This document shows positions 51,646 to 60,199 of a stretch of 64,000 nucleotides of DNA, piece by piece; position 1 is the stretch's first letter, and each line of letters starts with the position of its first letter. Under the pieces are notes generated by a model. That model was not told where the DNA came from and did no database searches. It was given only the letters and a program-made list of their open reading frames with translations. A program made the position numbers and the translations under genes. Source of the DNA: RPQJ01 sp963696545. Lineage in GTDB: Bacteria > Pseudomonadota > Gammaproteobacteria > Steroidobacterales > Steroidobacteraceae. The stretch covers positions 76,669 through 140,668 of the forward strand of contig CAVOKQ010000019.1 in NCBI GenBank assembly GCA_963696545.1. The letters run 5' to 3'.

Positions 51646-52779
51646 ATGAAGAAATCAGCGTTTCTCGCACTGCTTGCGGCAGGCGTCCTCGCGACGTTCG
51701 CGGCCCAGGCGGACCAGAATCCGTGGATCGTAAAGGCGGGCCCGGCCTACCTGATGCCGAAGGGCAACCCGGGCAAGGTCGATTTCGGCGCCGGCAAGGT
51801 CGGCGTCGACGTGGACGATGCCTGGAGCGGCGTGTTCACGATCGGCTACATGTTCGACGAGCACTGGGCGCTCGAATTCCTCGGGTCCGGTCCGTTCCAG
51901 CATGACATCACCGTGCAGGGCGTCGGCGACGCGAGTGCGGACCTGCTGCCGCCAACGTTCAGCGCGCTCTACTACTTCAACCCGGACGGCCGCTGGCGGC
52001 CGTACCTCGGTGCCGGCATCAACTTCACCGAGTTCTTCAACGAGGACCCGAGCGACCTGCACCTCGGCGGCTCGGTCGGCCCGGCCGCGGCGGCCGGCAT
52101 CGACTTCATGTTCACCAAGCACTGGTTCGGCACGCTCGACCTGCGCTGGATCTACGTCAACACCGAAGTGAAGGCGGACGGCAGCCAGAAGGACTACGGT
52201 CACCTCGAACTGAATCCAGTGCTTGCCAGCGCGATGATCGGCTACCGTTTTGGCGGCCGTAAGTCGCACTACGTCGAGCCGGCCGCGCCGGTCGCGGCGC
52301 CGGTTGCGGCAGCGCCGGTTGCTGCCCCTGCGCCCGAGAAGTGCGCCGACTCCGATGGCGACGGCGTGTGCGACGTCGACGACAAGTGCCCGAACACGCC
52401 GGCTGGCGATAGCGTGGACAAGTACGGCTGCAGCCTCGTCTCGCGGCTGGCGGTGTACTTCGACTTCGACCGCGCGGAACTGCGCCCGGAGTCGATCACC
52501 GAGCTCGAGCGCGTCGTGAAGTTCATGAACGACATCCCGACGTCCACGGCGCAGATCGTCGGTTACACGGATTCGGTCGGCACCGACCAGTACAACCTCG
52601 GGCTCTCCGACCGTCGCGCCAAGGCCGTGTACGACTACCTGACATCGCGCGGCGTGGATCCGTCACGGCTGCAGGCGATCGGCCGCGGCGAGGCCGACCC
52701 GGTTGCGACGAACGAGACCGACGAAGGCCGGCAGCTGAACCGTCGCGTGATGCTGATCCGGACGGATGGTGGCCGCTGA
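51646..52779 (+). CDS. Outer membrane protein: OmpW-like barrel, TSP3-like linker and OmpA C-terminal domain
   Basis: A 377-residue outer membrane protein. After the signal peptide (FLALLAAGVLATFAAQA) comes an OmpW-type eight-strand barrel (IVKAGPAYLMPKGN, RPYLGAGINFTEFF, LELNPVLASAMIGYRFG). A Pro/Ala-rich linker and a calcium-type repeat DSDGDGVCDVDDKCPNTPAG lead to the OmpA-like peptidoglycan-binding domain (VYFDFDRAELRPES to LNRRVMLIRTDG). ATG at 51646 is chosen over 51643 because AGGGAG lies 5 nt upstream of it. The barrel is OmpW-like instead of canonical OmpA-like, so a fold replacement is implied. A strong terminator follows. Confidence 0.9.
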   Translation: MKKSAFLALLAAGVLATFAAQADQNPWIVKAGPAYLMPKGNPGKVDFGAGKVGVDVDDAWSGVFTIGYMFDEHWALEFLGSGPFQHDITVQGVGDASADLLPPTFSALYYFNPDGRWRPYLGAGINFTEFFNEDPSDLHLGGSVGPAAAAGIDFMFTKHWFGTLDLRWIYVNTEVKADGSQKDYGHLELNPVLASAMIGYRFGGRKSHYVEPAAPVAAPVAAAPVAAPAPEKCADSDGDGVCDVDDKCPNTPAGDSVDKYGCSLVSRLAVYFDFDRAELRPESITELERVVKFMNDIPTSTAQIVGYTDSVGTDQYNLGLSDRRAKAVYDYLTSRGVDPSRLQAIGRGEADPVATNETDEGRQLNRRVMLIRTDGGR

Positions 52780-52817
52780 CCTGACGACACGGACGTACGA
52801 TTCCTGATCGACAAACC

Positions 52818-52855
52818 GGCCGGCGGTCCGCGTAAGCGACCGCCGGCCTTTTCTT
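52818..52855 (+). terminator. Rho-independent terminator after the ompA-like gene
   Basis: GGCCGGCGGTC (52818-52828) and GACCGCCGGCC (52838-52848) form a perfect 11-bp stem, followed by TTTTCTTGG. Confidence 0.9.
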
Positions 52856-52945
52856 GGTCTTGCGTCGGCTTTCGCGCGTCGGACTATTGCGAAGGCGCAG
52901 AAGCGATTGGCAGGATGCGGCCCTTCCCAGGACAAGGGTTACCAA

Positions 52946-53497
52946 GTGGTCGCAGAGGTCCGGTTTTCCACCATACGAAGAGCCAGTCGCCACGATGCGC
53001 AGCAACTGTCGCTGCTCGCGGAACAGACGTTCAGGGAAGCCTTTGACAGCGTGAATACGCCCGAAAACATGGCTCTCCACTGTCGAACCAGTTACAGCGA
53101 GGCTATCCAGGCGGAAGAAATCTCCGACCCGAACATGGTCACATTGCTGTGCGAGCGGGAAGATAGGCTGGTTGGGTTCGCACAGCTTCGCTGGGGTGAC
53201 GCACCAGGCTGCGTTGCGGCCAAAGCTCCGGGTGAGATTCAGAGGCTGTACGTCGTCAGCGATTGCCACGGGAACGGTGCTGCGCGCGAACTGATGAATG
53301 CCTGCATTGATGTAATGAGAGACCGTCGGTCAGACGTGGTCTGGCTTGGCGTGTGGGAGCGAAACCCGAGAGCGATTGCGTTCTACAGGAAGTTCGGGTT
53401 CGTCGAGGTCGGTGATAAAGTCTTCCCATTAGGCACCGACCCGCAGCGAGATATCGTCATGGCTCGATCAGTCGCAGGTGCATCGCCCAGCGCTTGA
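52946..53497 (+). CDS. GNAT family N-acetyltransferase
   Basis: A 183-residue GCN5-related acetyltransferase. The GTG at 52946 follows AAGG and gives the start MVAEVRFSTIRRASRHDAQQL; an upstream TTG at 52907 is possible. Motif A, the acetyl-CoA loop, is GEIQRLYVVSDCHGNGAARELM, and motif B is VWLGVWERNPRAIAFYRKFGF. The acceptor is unknown. It is the first gene of the accessory region and has a less GC-biased codon choice than neighbours, consistent with recent transfer. Confidence 0.85.
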   Translation: MVAEVRFSTIRRASRHDAQQLSLLAEQTFREAFDSVNTPENMALHCRTSYSEAIQAEEISDPNMVTLLCEREDRLVGFAQLRWGDAPGCVAAKAPGEIQRLYVVSDCHGNGAARELMNACIDVMRDRRSDVVWLGVWERNPRAIAFYRKFGFVEVGDKVFPLGTDPQRDIVMARSVAGASPSA

Positions 53498-53512
53498 TCT
53501 GGCTGCGCTTCG

Positions 53513-53547
53513 GAGGCGTGCCAGAGTGTCCGCCTCGGCTTGTTCTT
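53513..53547 (+). terminator. Possible terminator after the GNAT gene
   Basis: GAGGCG (53513-53518) pairs with CGCCTC (53531-53536), followed by the T-rich GGCTTGTTCTTT. Modest stem. Confidence 0.4.
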
Positions 53548-53598
53548 TCGCCTACGACGCCTGCTTTCGGGAGCAGGGCCTGGTTGCCCGGTATCGTG
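53546..53598 (+). repeat. Dispersed repeat, copy C, left half (split by IS30)
   Basis: The sequence TACGACGCCTGCTTTCGGGA aligns with TACGAGGTCCGCTTTCGGGA of copy B at 63056-63077. The surrounding 45 nt also match in part. The matching right half of the repeat resumes at about 54831, on the other side of the IS30 element. Confidence 0.55.
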
Positions 53599-54827
53599 TG
53601 TGGATTCAACCGGTCGATGCAACACCTAGACTCTGATCGTAGAGCGGAGGGTGTCGCAAATGAAGTACCGGACGAGGACTTTCTACACCGAGACAGAGAA
53701 GGCCTTGATGTGGGAGCGCTGGCGGGAGGGTGAGTCGCTGCATGCGATTGCCCAGCTGTTCGATCGTCACCACGGATCCGTCAGAGGCATATTGGCGAGG
53801 GCTGGTGGCATCCGGCCGCAGCCGCGAACCCGCTCGGCTCGTTCCTTGGAGTTGGCCGAGCGCGAAGAGATCTCCCGCGGTGTGATGGCGGGACAGTCGG
53901 TGCGATCGATCGCTCGGTTACTACGACGCGCACCGAGCACGGTGAGTCGCGAGATCCGCCGCAACGGCGGTCGACCGGCGTATCGAGCGAGCACTGCTGA
54001 GCAGGCAGCCTGGGATCGGGCGCAGCGGCCGAAGCGCTGTAAACTGGCACAGAACCGTGCGCTGGCACGCACCGTGGCCGAGAAGCTGCGGCTCGAGTGG
54101 TCGCCGCATCAGGTGGCCGGGTGGCTCAAGCGCACGTACCCGCAGGACGAGACCCGCCAGGTGTCCCACGAGACCATCTACCGCACGCTGTTCATCCAGG
54201 CCCGCGGAGCCCTGAAGAAAGAGCTGTTGCAGCATCTGCGACGCACCCGCGGGATGCGCCGCTCGCGCCACCACACGCAGAAGACCCCTAACCACGGCCG
54301 GATCACCGAGACGGTGTCGATCCGCGAGCGGCCGGCCGAAGCCGAGGACCGGGCGTTGCCCGGCCACTGGGAAGGCGATCTGTTCTTCGGCAGCCACAAC
54401 AGCCAGATCGCCACGCTGGTGGAGCGCCAAACCCGCTACCTCATGCTGGTGAAGGCGCCCGGCAAGGACACCGAGACTGTGGTCGGTGCGCTGATCAAAC
54501 AGGCTCACAAGCTGCCGAGGGAACTCTACAAGTCGCTGACCTGGGATCGCGGCAAGGAGATGGCGGACCATCGGCGCTTCTCGCTGGCAACCGACATCCA
54601 GGTGTACTTCTGCGATCCGCAGCAGCCGTGGCAGCGCGGCTCCAACGAGAACACCAACCGTCTGCTGCGTCAGTACTTCCCTAAGGGCATGGATCTGTCG
54701 GATATTAGTCAGAGCAAGCTCAATGCCATCGCTCGACGGCTGAACGAACGCCCCCGGCAAACGCTCGGCTTCGAGACACCGGCAGAACGCTTTGACCAAT
54801 GCGTTGCGTCGATCGGTTGAATCCGCA
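53599..54827 (+). mobile_element. IS30-family insertion sequence
   Basis: A complete element of about 1.23 kb. The left terminal repeat begins near 53599 (TGTGGATTCAACCGGTCGATGC). The right one, read on the minus strand from 54827, is TGCGGATTCAACCGATCGAC. The two match at about 22 of 26 positions. The element carries one intact transposase gene. The exact ends and target duplication cannot be fixed. It appears to lie within a copy of a dispersed repeat. Confidence 0.85.
53660..54820 (+). CDS. IS30 family transposase
   Basis: A 386-residue DDE transposase starting at the ATG at 53660, with GGAGG 9 nt upstream. The N-terminal helix-turn-helix regions include REEISRGVMAGQSVRSIARLL-like and RRAPSTVSREIRRNGG. 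The catalytic core has GHWEGDLFFG (first D), SLTWDRGKEMADH (second D) and RGSNENTNRLLRQYFPKG (E), which is the IS30 signature. The gene is full length and the frame intact, so the element may still be active. Confidence 0.95.
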   Translation: MKYRTRTFYTETEKALMWERWREGESLHAIAQLFDRHHGSVRGILARAGGIRPQPRTRSARSLELAEREEISRGVMAGQSVRSIARLLRRAPSTVSREIRRNGGRPAYRASTAEQAAWDRAQRPKRCKLAQNRALARTVAEKLRLEWSPHQVAGWLKRTYPQDETRQVSHETIYRTLFIQARGALKKELLQHLRRTRGMRRSRHHTQKTPNHGRITETVSIRERPAEAEDRALPGHWEGDLFFGSHNSQIATLVERQTRYLMLVKAPGKDTETVVGALIKQAHKLPRELYKSLTWDRGKEMADHRRFSLATDIQVYFCDPQQPWQRGSNENTNRLLRQYFPKGMDLSDISQSKLNAIARRLNERPRQTLGFETPAERFDQCVASIG

Positions 54828-54830
54828 TGG

Positions 54831-54878
54831 GAGAGCGGACATCCCGGAACGGGGAGAAGCGGCCACGAGCGGACGCTC
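54831..54878 (+). repeat. Dispersed repeat, copy C, right half (split by IS30)
   Basis: GAGCGGACATCCCGGAAC and GCGGCCACGAGCGGAC match the second half of copies A and B (CGGACACTCCGGTACAGGAAC and CGGCCACAAGCGGAC in copy A). It begins a few bases after the right end of the IS30 element. Confidence 0.55.
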
Positions 54879-54912
54879 GCCCGACACGGGAAACCGGGCG
54901 CGGGGCCGGATC

Positions 54913-55419
54913 TCAGCGAGGCCGCCAATCCCGATACTGGACGTGGGCGGGCACTGGGGGAGTTGCGCTTTCGCGCTCCGCAAACCGCTCCGCCAGCCAC
55001 TGAAACCACTCCCCGACAGTTTCCCTGCCAGTCTCCCTGCGCTCATCGAAGAAATAACTCTGGAGCTTGCGCCAGGACACAACGATCGGACCGCTGAAGA
55101 AATCATCCACCAGGTCAATGCTGACTTCGCCTCGAAAAACCAGCACGCCAATGCTTTCCCAAGTCGTTGTCATTGCATATACGAGATGGAGGTCCTCGCC
55201 AAGACTGCTCTCGATCTGCTGTTTCGACAAACCAGCAGGCAACCGGTAGACGAGCACGAGAGCTTTCGCGAACTCCGGCGTCTGAAACGCGTGGAGCAAT
55301 TCCATCGCGGCTTCGCGATTTCGTTCCCGGCGATACCTCCGCGTCTCGTAGACGGCAAACGCCACACCGACGACCACCGCCGCCGCTTCGATGGCCTGGA
55401 ACAGCACTTCAGCATTCAT
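54913..55419 (-). CDS. DUF4760-like membrane-anchored protein of unknown function
   Basis: A 168-residue protein. It starts MNAEVLFQAIEAAAVVVGVAFAVYETRRYRRERN, a single membrane helix followed by positive charges, so the body is probably cytoplasmic. The soluble part includes AMELLHAFQTPEFAKALVLVYRLP and IDLVDDFFSGPIVVSWRKLQSYF. This resembles the DUF4760 family as I remember it. The open frame extends to 55785, but the ATG at 55419 fits the hydrophobic start. No function is known. It lies between the IS30 element and an uncharacterised exported protein. Confidence 0.6.
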   Translation of the reverse strand: MNAEVLFQAIEAAAVVVGVAFAVYETRRYRRERNREAAMELLHAFQTPEFAKALVLVYRLPAGLSKQQIESSLGEDLHLVYAMTTTWESIGVLVFRGEVSIDLVDDFFSGPIVVSWRKLQSYFFDERRETGRETVGEWFQWLAERFAERESATPPVPAHVQYRDWRPR

Positions 55420-56060
55420 AGCGAACTCTGCCCCCCTCACCCGCACGGCCGGACCTAGACTACTCCGGTGTCGGTAGCAAGGGTCATTTCCCGGTCGTTG
55501 CTGAGGGTCACTGACCGGTGTCGTGTCATTGCCTGACGCCTTATTGCGCTGCCACGGAATGTCGGCCCTGGGTCGAACGCGGGCCTGCAAGGTCCGCAAT
55601 CGGGCGCAGGTTCGGGGTGGTTTCGCGGCGGCAATGGAATGCAGCCCTTCGCGTATGCGTAAAATCGGCCATAACCGGCCGCATGGCATCGCCGCCCTGA
55701 GCAGTCGTTCGATCTTTGAGCATGTTCGATGTGCGGCGGGACGGTCACGTACACAGGTTTGCGCATTCGTAGCACCGCCACGCATTGGACCACGTACCGG
55801 CTGCCCAAACTATTGCAATGCAGCGAGCTTGGCCCAGCCCGCTGGGGTTGCCTCCCTGGTCAATCGGCGTATACAGCCTCAATAACAAGAATCGTTCAGT
55901 AAAGTTTCGTCACGCTGCCTGCAGCCAGCGCGGCGGCTGTTGTGATCGGAGACAGGCAACGAGCGTGGTGGAGGCGGCAGTGGACCGAAACCATCGACTG
56001 GGTTTGCGGGTCGGCGGGTCGTTCGCCCGCTTGGCGACCTTTCGACCGGAGGAACCCACC
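55420..56060. other. Gap of 640 nt without a recognisable gene
   Basis: I find no convincing coding frame, tRNA or strong terminator here. Short open frames on both strands look like shadows. The final bases hold the ribosome binding site of the next gene (GGAGGA at 56048-56053). Confidence 0.5.
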
Positions 56061-57215
56061 ATGCTGAATCGCCTCATGTCGTGTGGAGCCGTGCTGATGC
56101 TGTTGGCCGTGGCTACACCGGTTGCGGCCCAGGACTCCTCTTGTGGGAACTCATGCAGTGATCGTGACCTGCTCAATCTCCCGAACAGCGGCGGACTCTC
56201 CTACGAAGATCGGAGTCGGCTTGACGAACTCAAGGAGGGGGACGCCAAGTACACCGCAGCGGTGGTAGCGGAAGGGGATCTCCGTCAAAAGCTGCTGCGC
56301 TTACCGCCGCTTCCGGACGAGCGCAACGGGCTGCTGGGCAGCTGGAGCCAGGAAGACGGCGGCCAGCTCGGAATGCTCGGGCTCAAGGCGAGGAACGGTG
56401 ACGACATGGTCCGCGAGCTCTGGGAGACGTTGCAGTCGAATCCCGACAAGTTGATGCCTTCGCGCTGCGTCGAGAACTTCGGGAACGGCGTTACTTTTGC
56501 GCCTTCAACCTACACGAGCAGGGCACTCGACGGCTCCCGACCTGGAGGGCCCATTGCGTACCGCAGCGGCGGAAATCAAGTTATTTGGGTCATACCAGAC
56601 AACTTGAAACCAATGCCCTTCAAAATCGTAGGCCCAGATCGCATCTTGCTTGGTATTGATGGATCCTGCGCATTGGTGCGCGTAGGGGCGCAGCCGACGG
56701 CTGCACCCGCAACCAAGGCCGCGGCGAACGGGACGACCGGGCCGGGCAACGCACGAACGGCTGCCAAGCCTGCCAGCGCAAACTGCGTGGTCGCTGGGGT
56801 CCAGCTCGGTGTCGATACCGTCGCGAGCGTCGGGCGCGACATCCAGGCGCGTGACGGTTCGCTGCCGTCCGGTTCGCTGCCGCCCGTCCGCAGTGGCCGT
56901 CTCGGCGCCGTGATAAGTGCGTTGTATGGGGATTACCAGGACGTCGGCACCCACGTCGCCGCGGTCAACTACGAATTCGATGCCCCCGGACCCGCCGGCC
57001 GCCTGGTTGCCGTGACGATCGTGAACCACGCTTATACCGGCCCCGAATACGAAGCAATGCTGGCCTCGCGCAAGTCGGCCGCAGCCGCGATCGCGGGTCC
57101 GCTGCAGCAGACATCCGCGACCGAACTCGTCGCTTCGGGTCCGGGCTGCCAGCTGCGCTTGCGGCCGAATGCGGGCATCTTCTACATCTACGAGGAGTAT
57201 CAGTTGCCGAACTGA
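56061..57215 (+). CDS. Exported protein of unknown function
   Basis: I do not recognise this 384-residue protein. The ATG at 56061 has a strong ribosome binding site (GGAGGA, 7 nt upstream), and the frame extends upstream only without signals. A signal peptide (LMSCGAVLMLLAVATPVAAQ) is present, so it is probably periplasmic or secreted. Cysteines occur in SSCGNSCSD and later in single positions. An Ala/Thr/Pro-rich linker (about residues 213-238) separates two halves. The second half contains LGVDTVASVGRDIQARDG and an alternating hydrophobic C-terminus (IFYIYEEYQLPN). A segment around 56560-56670 is less GC-rich than the surroundings, which may mean horizontal origin. Confidence 0.6.
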   Translation: MLNRLMSCGAVLMLLAVATPVAAQDSSCGNSCSDRDLLNLPNSGGLSYEDRSRLDELKEGDAKYTAAVVAEGDLRQKLLRLPPLPDERNGLLGSWSQEDGGQLGMLGLKARNGDDMVRELWETLQSNPDKLMPSRCVENFGNGVTFAPSTYTSRALDGSRPGGPIAYRSGGNQVIWVIPDNLKPMPFKIVGPDRILLGIDGSCALVRVGAQPTAAPATKAAANGTTGPGNARTAAKPASANCVVAGVQLGVDTVASVGRDIQARDGSLPSGSLPPVRSGRLGAVISALYGDYQDVGTHVAAVNYEFDAPGPAGRLVAVTIVNHAYTGPEYEAMLASRKSAAAAIAGPLQQTSATELVASGPGCQLRLRPNAGIFYIYEEYQLPN

Positions 57216-57671
57216 TGGGGCTGGTGCTTGCGGAGGGTGTGGGTGGCGAATTCGTAGTGTGGGGCAATCCGCGCGCGCCTTGGGGTGCGCGTCGAATCGG
57301 TGTCGGGTGGCTCGCATCACGAATGTCTGCCGGCGTCCGCGTCGGCGTGACCGAGTTTTTGCGGGGCACTGCGGCAGCGCGCCGAGCTCGCCGCCCGTCC
57401 GAAGGACGCACCGCTCGATCTTTCGCCGGTTCACTGAGCTATCCGCTCAATTGACCGGTGCCCACGCGCCCGGCTGATAGCGGACGGTGACGAGCGACCG
57501 CTCAGGGTCGATCTATCCCCTACAGCGTCCGCTGTCGGGGTCGGAATCCTGGGCGTTGCGAGAGATCGCGGGATTACGGACACTCCGGTACAGGAACAAC
57601 CGGCCACAAGCGGACCTTTATCGAGGCGAACGCACTGCGCCACCGCGGAGGGCGGGCCAAGCGCGAAGTCG
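57216..57671. other. Gap of 456 nt with a dispersed repeat
   Basis: No gene is apparent. The left part has weak open frames only. Repeat copy A lies at 57491-57616 and the SDR gene ends at 57672. Confidence 0.5.
57491..57616 (+). repeat. Dispersed repeat, copy A
   Basis: About 125 nt. The segment GTCCGCTGTCGGGG, then GGGCGTTGCGAGA and CGGACACTCCGGTACAGGAAC and CGGCCACAAGCGGAC align with copy B (63030-63155). Roughly three quarters of bases match and the longest shared run is 19 nt. The GTCCGC and GCGGAC words are nested inverted arms. Same orientation as copies B and C. Confidence 0.75.
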
Positions 57672-58502
57672 TCAGGCGAGAGCCAACTCGCCGTACCAGT
57701 ACGAGGCGGTCACGCCTCCATCCATGAGGAAGTCGCTGCCCGTGATGAACGTGCCCTCGGGCCCCATCAGCAGCGCCGCCAGGTTGCCGACTTCGTCGGG
57801 TGTGCCGGCACGACCCGCCGGGCACAACTCGATCATGCGGCGGTAGCCCGCGCCGCGCGGACCGCCCAATTCTTCCCGGGCGAGCGGTGTCATGATGATT
57901 CCTGGACTGATGGTATTCACTCGCGCTCCGCGCTTGCCCCAGCGAACCGCCTCGGCCATAACGCGCAACGCGTTACCGCGTTTTGAGATCTGGTAGGCGT
58001 GAAGAGGGTCGGTGACGGTGCCGGGCGCCAGCATCGCCAAGCCCAGGATCTCTTCAGTTGGCGTCGTCGCAAGCGCGCGATTCTGCTCGGACGTCAGTGC
58101 GGGTAGTCGATGTCCCGACTGCGACGCAATGACGATCCCGGACCCACCGCGGGCTACGACGTTGCCGAACTCCTCGAGCACCAGTGCGGTGCCATACAGG
58201 TCCACCTTCAGGATCGTCGCGGGTGAGGCCTGCGTCGGCGATACACCCGCGGCATGAATGATTCGGGCGATGGACCCGTGCGTGCGAGCGTGCTCGGCGA
58301 GCGACCGTACGGAGTCGCGCGAGGACACGTCCACGTGGATCGTGCTCACGTCGAATCCCGCATCACCGAGCACCTTTGCCGCAGCCTGCGCGTTTTCCTC
58401 GCGCAGGTCTGCAAGGACAACGTGCCGACCGGCGCTGACGCGCCGAGCGATGGCCTGTCCGATCGACCCTGCCCCGATGACAACCGTGACTTCCGCATTC
58501 AT
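57672..58502 (-). CDS. Short-chain dehydrogenase/reductase (SDR)
   Basis: A 276-residue NAD(P)-dependent oxidoreductase. It starts VTVVIGAGSIGQAIARRVSAGRHVV, the glycine-rich nucleotide-binding loop. The catalytic Tyr-x-x-x-Lys is in HAYQISKRGNALR, and SPGIIMTPLAREELGG and the C-terminal GSDFLMDGGV are family features. The substrate is unknown. It is the last gene of the divergent LysR-controlled cluster. Confidence 0.9.
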   Translation of the reverse strand: MNAEVTVVIGAGSIGQAIARRVSAGRHVVLADLREENAQAAAKVLGDAGFDVSTIHVDVSSRDSVRSLAEHARTHGSIARIIHAAGVSPTQASPATILKVDLYGTALVLEEFGNVVARGGSGIVIASQSGHRLPALTSEQNRALATTPTEEILGLAMLAPGTVTDPLHAYQISKRGNALRVMAEAVRWGKRGARVNTISPGIIMTPLAREELGGPRGAGYRRMIELCPAGRAGTPDEVGNLAALLMGPEGTFITGSDFLMDGGVTASYWYGELALA

Positions 58503-58523
58503 ATCTCGACCTCCGAGTCGACT

Positions 58524-59108
58524 TCACTCATCGCTGATGCCGAGGCTTTGGCGGACTTCCATGCCCGGCGTGGTTGCAAGCTGCACGATCAAGTCCGACA
58601 GGCTGTTGAGCGACACATCGTGCCCGCGAAACGCCTCGCCCTTGCGCGTCAACCGATAATCGATTTTTGGATCGCTCGTGAACCAGCCGGGGCGAAGGAC
58701 TGTGTACTCGAGGCCTGACGCCTCGATGATGGCGGCCGAATCGCGATACGGATCGAGCACCTTCGAATACTTCTGCTCCGGCACTTCCCCGTAGATCCCC
58801 ATCGAACTCACGAAGATGAGCCGCCTCAGGCCCGTCGCCCGCATCGCATCGACGATGGTCTGCGCCTGCCGGGCCATGTCGCCGGCGAGGTTCGCGTAGA
58901 CGACGTCCTGGCCGGCCATGGCCGCCTCGAGCGCTGTCCGATCGGTGACATCCCCTTCAACGACGCGGGCTCGTGACAACTCCGGGTTGCGCAGTCGGTT
59001 CGAACGGCGCAAGAACAGCGTCAGCCGGCAATCCGTGCGGTCGAGAAAGAACCGCGTCGTGTTGCGGGCGAGCTGCCCGTTCGCGCCCAGGATCAGGACG
59101 TTCGGCAT
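58524..59108 (-). CDS. NAD(P)-binding protein, NmrA/atypical SDR family
   Basis: A 194-residue Rossmann protein starting MPNVLILGANGQLARNTTRFF, with VVEGDVTDRTALEAAMAGQDVVY and SSMGIYGEVPEQKYSK. It resembles short NmrA-like or NAD-epimerase-type proteins that bind dinucleotide but may lack full catalytic function. The GTG at 59129 overlaps the alcohol dehydrogenase stop as GTGA and would add seven residues; the ATG at 59108 is used here. Confidence 0.85.
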   Translation of the reverse strand: MPNVLILGANGQLARNTTRFFLDRTDCRLTLFLRRSNRLRNPELSRARVVEGDVTDRTALEAAMAGQDVVYANLAGDMARQAQTIVDAMRATGLRRLIFVSSMGIYGEVPEQKYSKVLDPYRDSAAIIEASGLEYTVLRPGWFTSDPKIDYRLTRKGEAFRGHDVSLNSLSDLIVQLATTPGMEVRQSLGISDE

Positions 59109-59125
59109 GGTGATCGCCGTCGCGG

Positions 59126-60160
59126 TCACGGCTTGACCATGACCTTGATCGACTTGCGTCGATCCATCGCCACGTAACCCGCAGGTACCTGTTCGAGGCT
59201 TACCGAGCTGTCGAAGACACGACCGGGCTCGATGCGGCCCTCCAAAATGTCGGGCAGCAGGTCGTCGATGTAGGCACGGACGGGAGCCGGCCCGCCACCG
59301 ACCGCGACGTTGCGATAGAAAGCCTGTTGCGAGAGGGGGGTGGCCGCATAGTGCGGAACACCGACGCGACCGACGGCACCGCCGGCCCGCGCGATACCCA
59401 CCGACGTCGTCATCGCATCCTCGGATCCGACGCACTCGAGCACAGAGTGCACGCCCTTGCCGCCAGTCAGCGCGCGAACGCGCTCGACGGCCGCTTCGCC
59501 GCGTTCGCTGACGATATCCGTCGCGCCAAACGCTTTCGCGAGCGTGATCCGGTCGGGATGGCGGCCGAGCAGGATGATCTGCTCGGCGCCAAGGCGCCTG
59601 GCTGCGATGACGCCGCACAGACCCACGGCGCCGTCACCGATCACTGCAGCCGTCTTGCCCGACGCTACGCGAGCAACGACGGCAGCGTGGTGGCCGGTGC
59701 CCATCACGTCAGAGAGCGTCAGAAGACCGGGTATCAGCGCCTCGTCCGCGGGACCAGGCACGACGTAGAGCGTTCCGTCGGCGAGGGGCACGCGCACCGC
59801 TTCCGCCTGCGCTCCGCCGACCTGCCCGACCCCGAAGAAGCCGCCGTGGGAGCAGGCGGTCTGCAGGCCCTCGTGGCAGAACTCGCAAGTCCCGTCCGAG
59901 AACGCGAACGGCATGATCACGAAGTCACCGCGCTTGACCGTTCGCACGTCGGAACCTACGGCCTCCACGACGCCGATGGCTTCGTGACCCATCGGCCGGG
60001 CCTGTTCCAGCGGCTCCAGCAGCTTGTACGGCCACAGGTCGCTGCCGCAGATGCACGCTTGAGTGATGCGCACCAGCGCATCGGTCGGCTGTTCGATGGT
60101 CGGGTCCGGCACGTTCTCGACTCGAACGTCGCCGGCGCGGTACATGAGCGTGGCACGCAT
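59126..60160 (-). CDS. Zinc-dependent alcohol dehydrogenase family protein
   Basis: A 344-residue medium-chain dehydrogenase. The catalytic zinc ligands are in ACICGSDLWPYK (Cys) and MGHEAIGVV (His-Glu). The structural zinc loop, GTCEFCHEGLQTACSHGG, keeps only three of the usual four cysteines. The NAD(P) motif is AAVIGDGAVGLCGVIAA. The C-terminus KSIKVMVKP is close to the next gene. Substrate unknown. Confidence 0.9.
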   Translation of the reverse strand: MRATLMYRAGDVRVENVPDPTIEQPTDALVRITQACICGSDLWPYKLLEPLEQARPMGHEAIGVVEAVGSDVRTVKRGDFVIMPFAFSDGTCEFCHEGLQTACSHGGFFGVGQVGGAQAEAVRVPLADGTLYVVPGPADEALIPGLLTLSDVMGTGHHAAVVARVASGKTAAVIGDGAVGLCGVIAARRLGAEQIILLGRHPDRITLAKAFGATDIVSERGEAAVERVRALTGGKGVHSVLECVGSEDAMTTSVGIARAGGAVGRVGVPHYAATPLSQQAFYRNVAVGGGPAPVRAYIDDLLPDILEGRIEPGRVFDSSVSLEQVPAGYVAMDRRKSIKVMVKP

Positions 60161-60199
60161 GGTCGGCCTCTGGTCTGTGTGATTGAAGCGTTCGATGGA

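Noticed and set aside
55480..55527. Two 24-nt units beginning AGGGTCA
   Set aside because: Only about 13 of 24 bases agree, which is not convincing as a tandem repeat.
55420..56060. tRNA or small RNA gene in the 640-nt gap
   Set aside because: No cloverleaf-like pattern or clear promoter-terminator pair was found.
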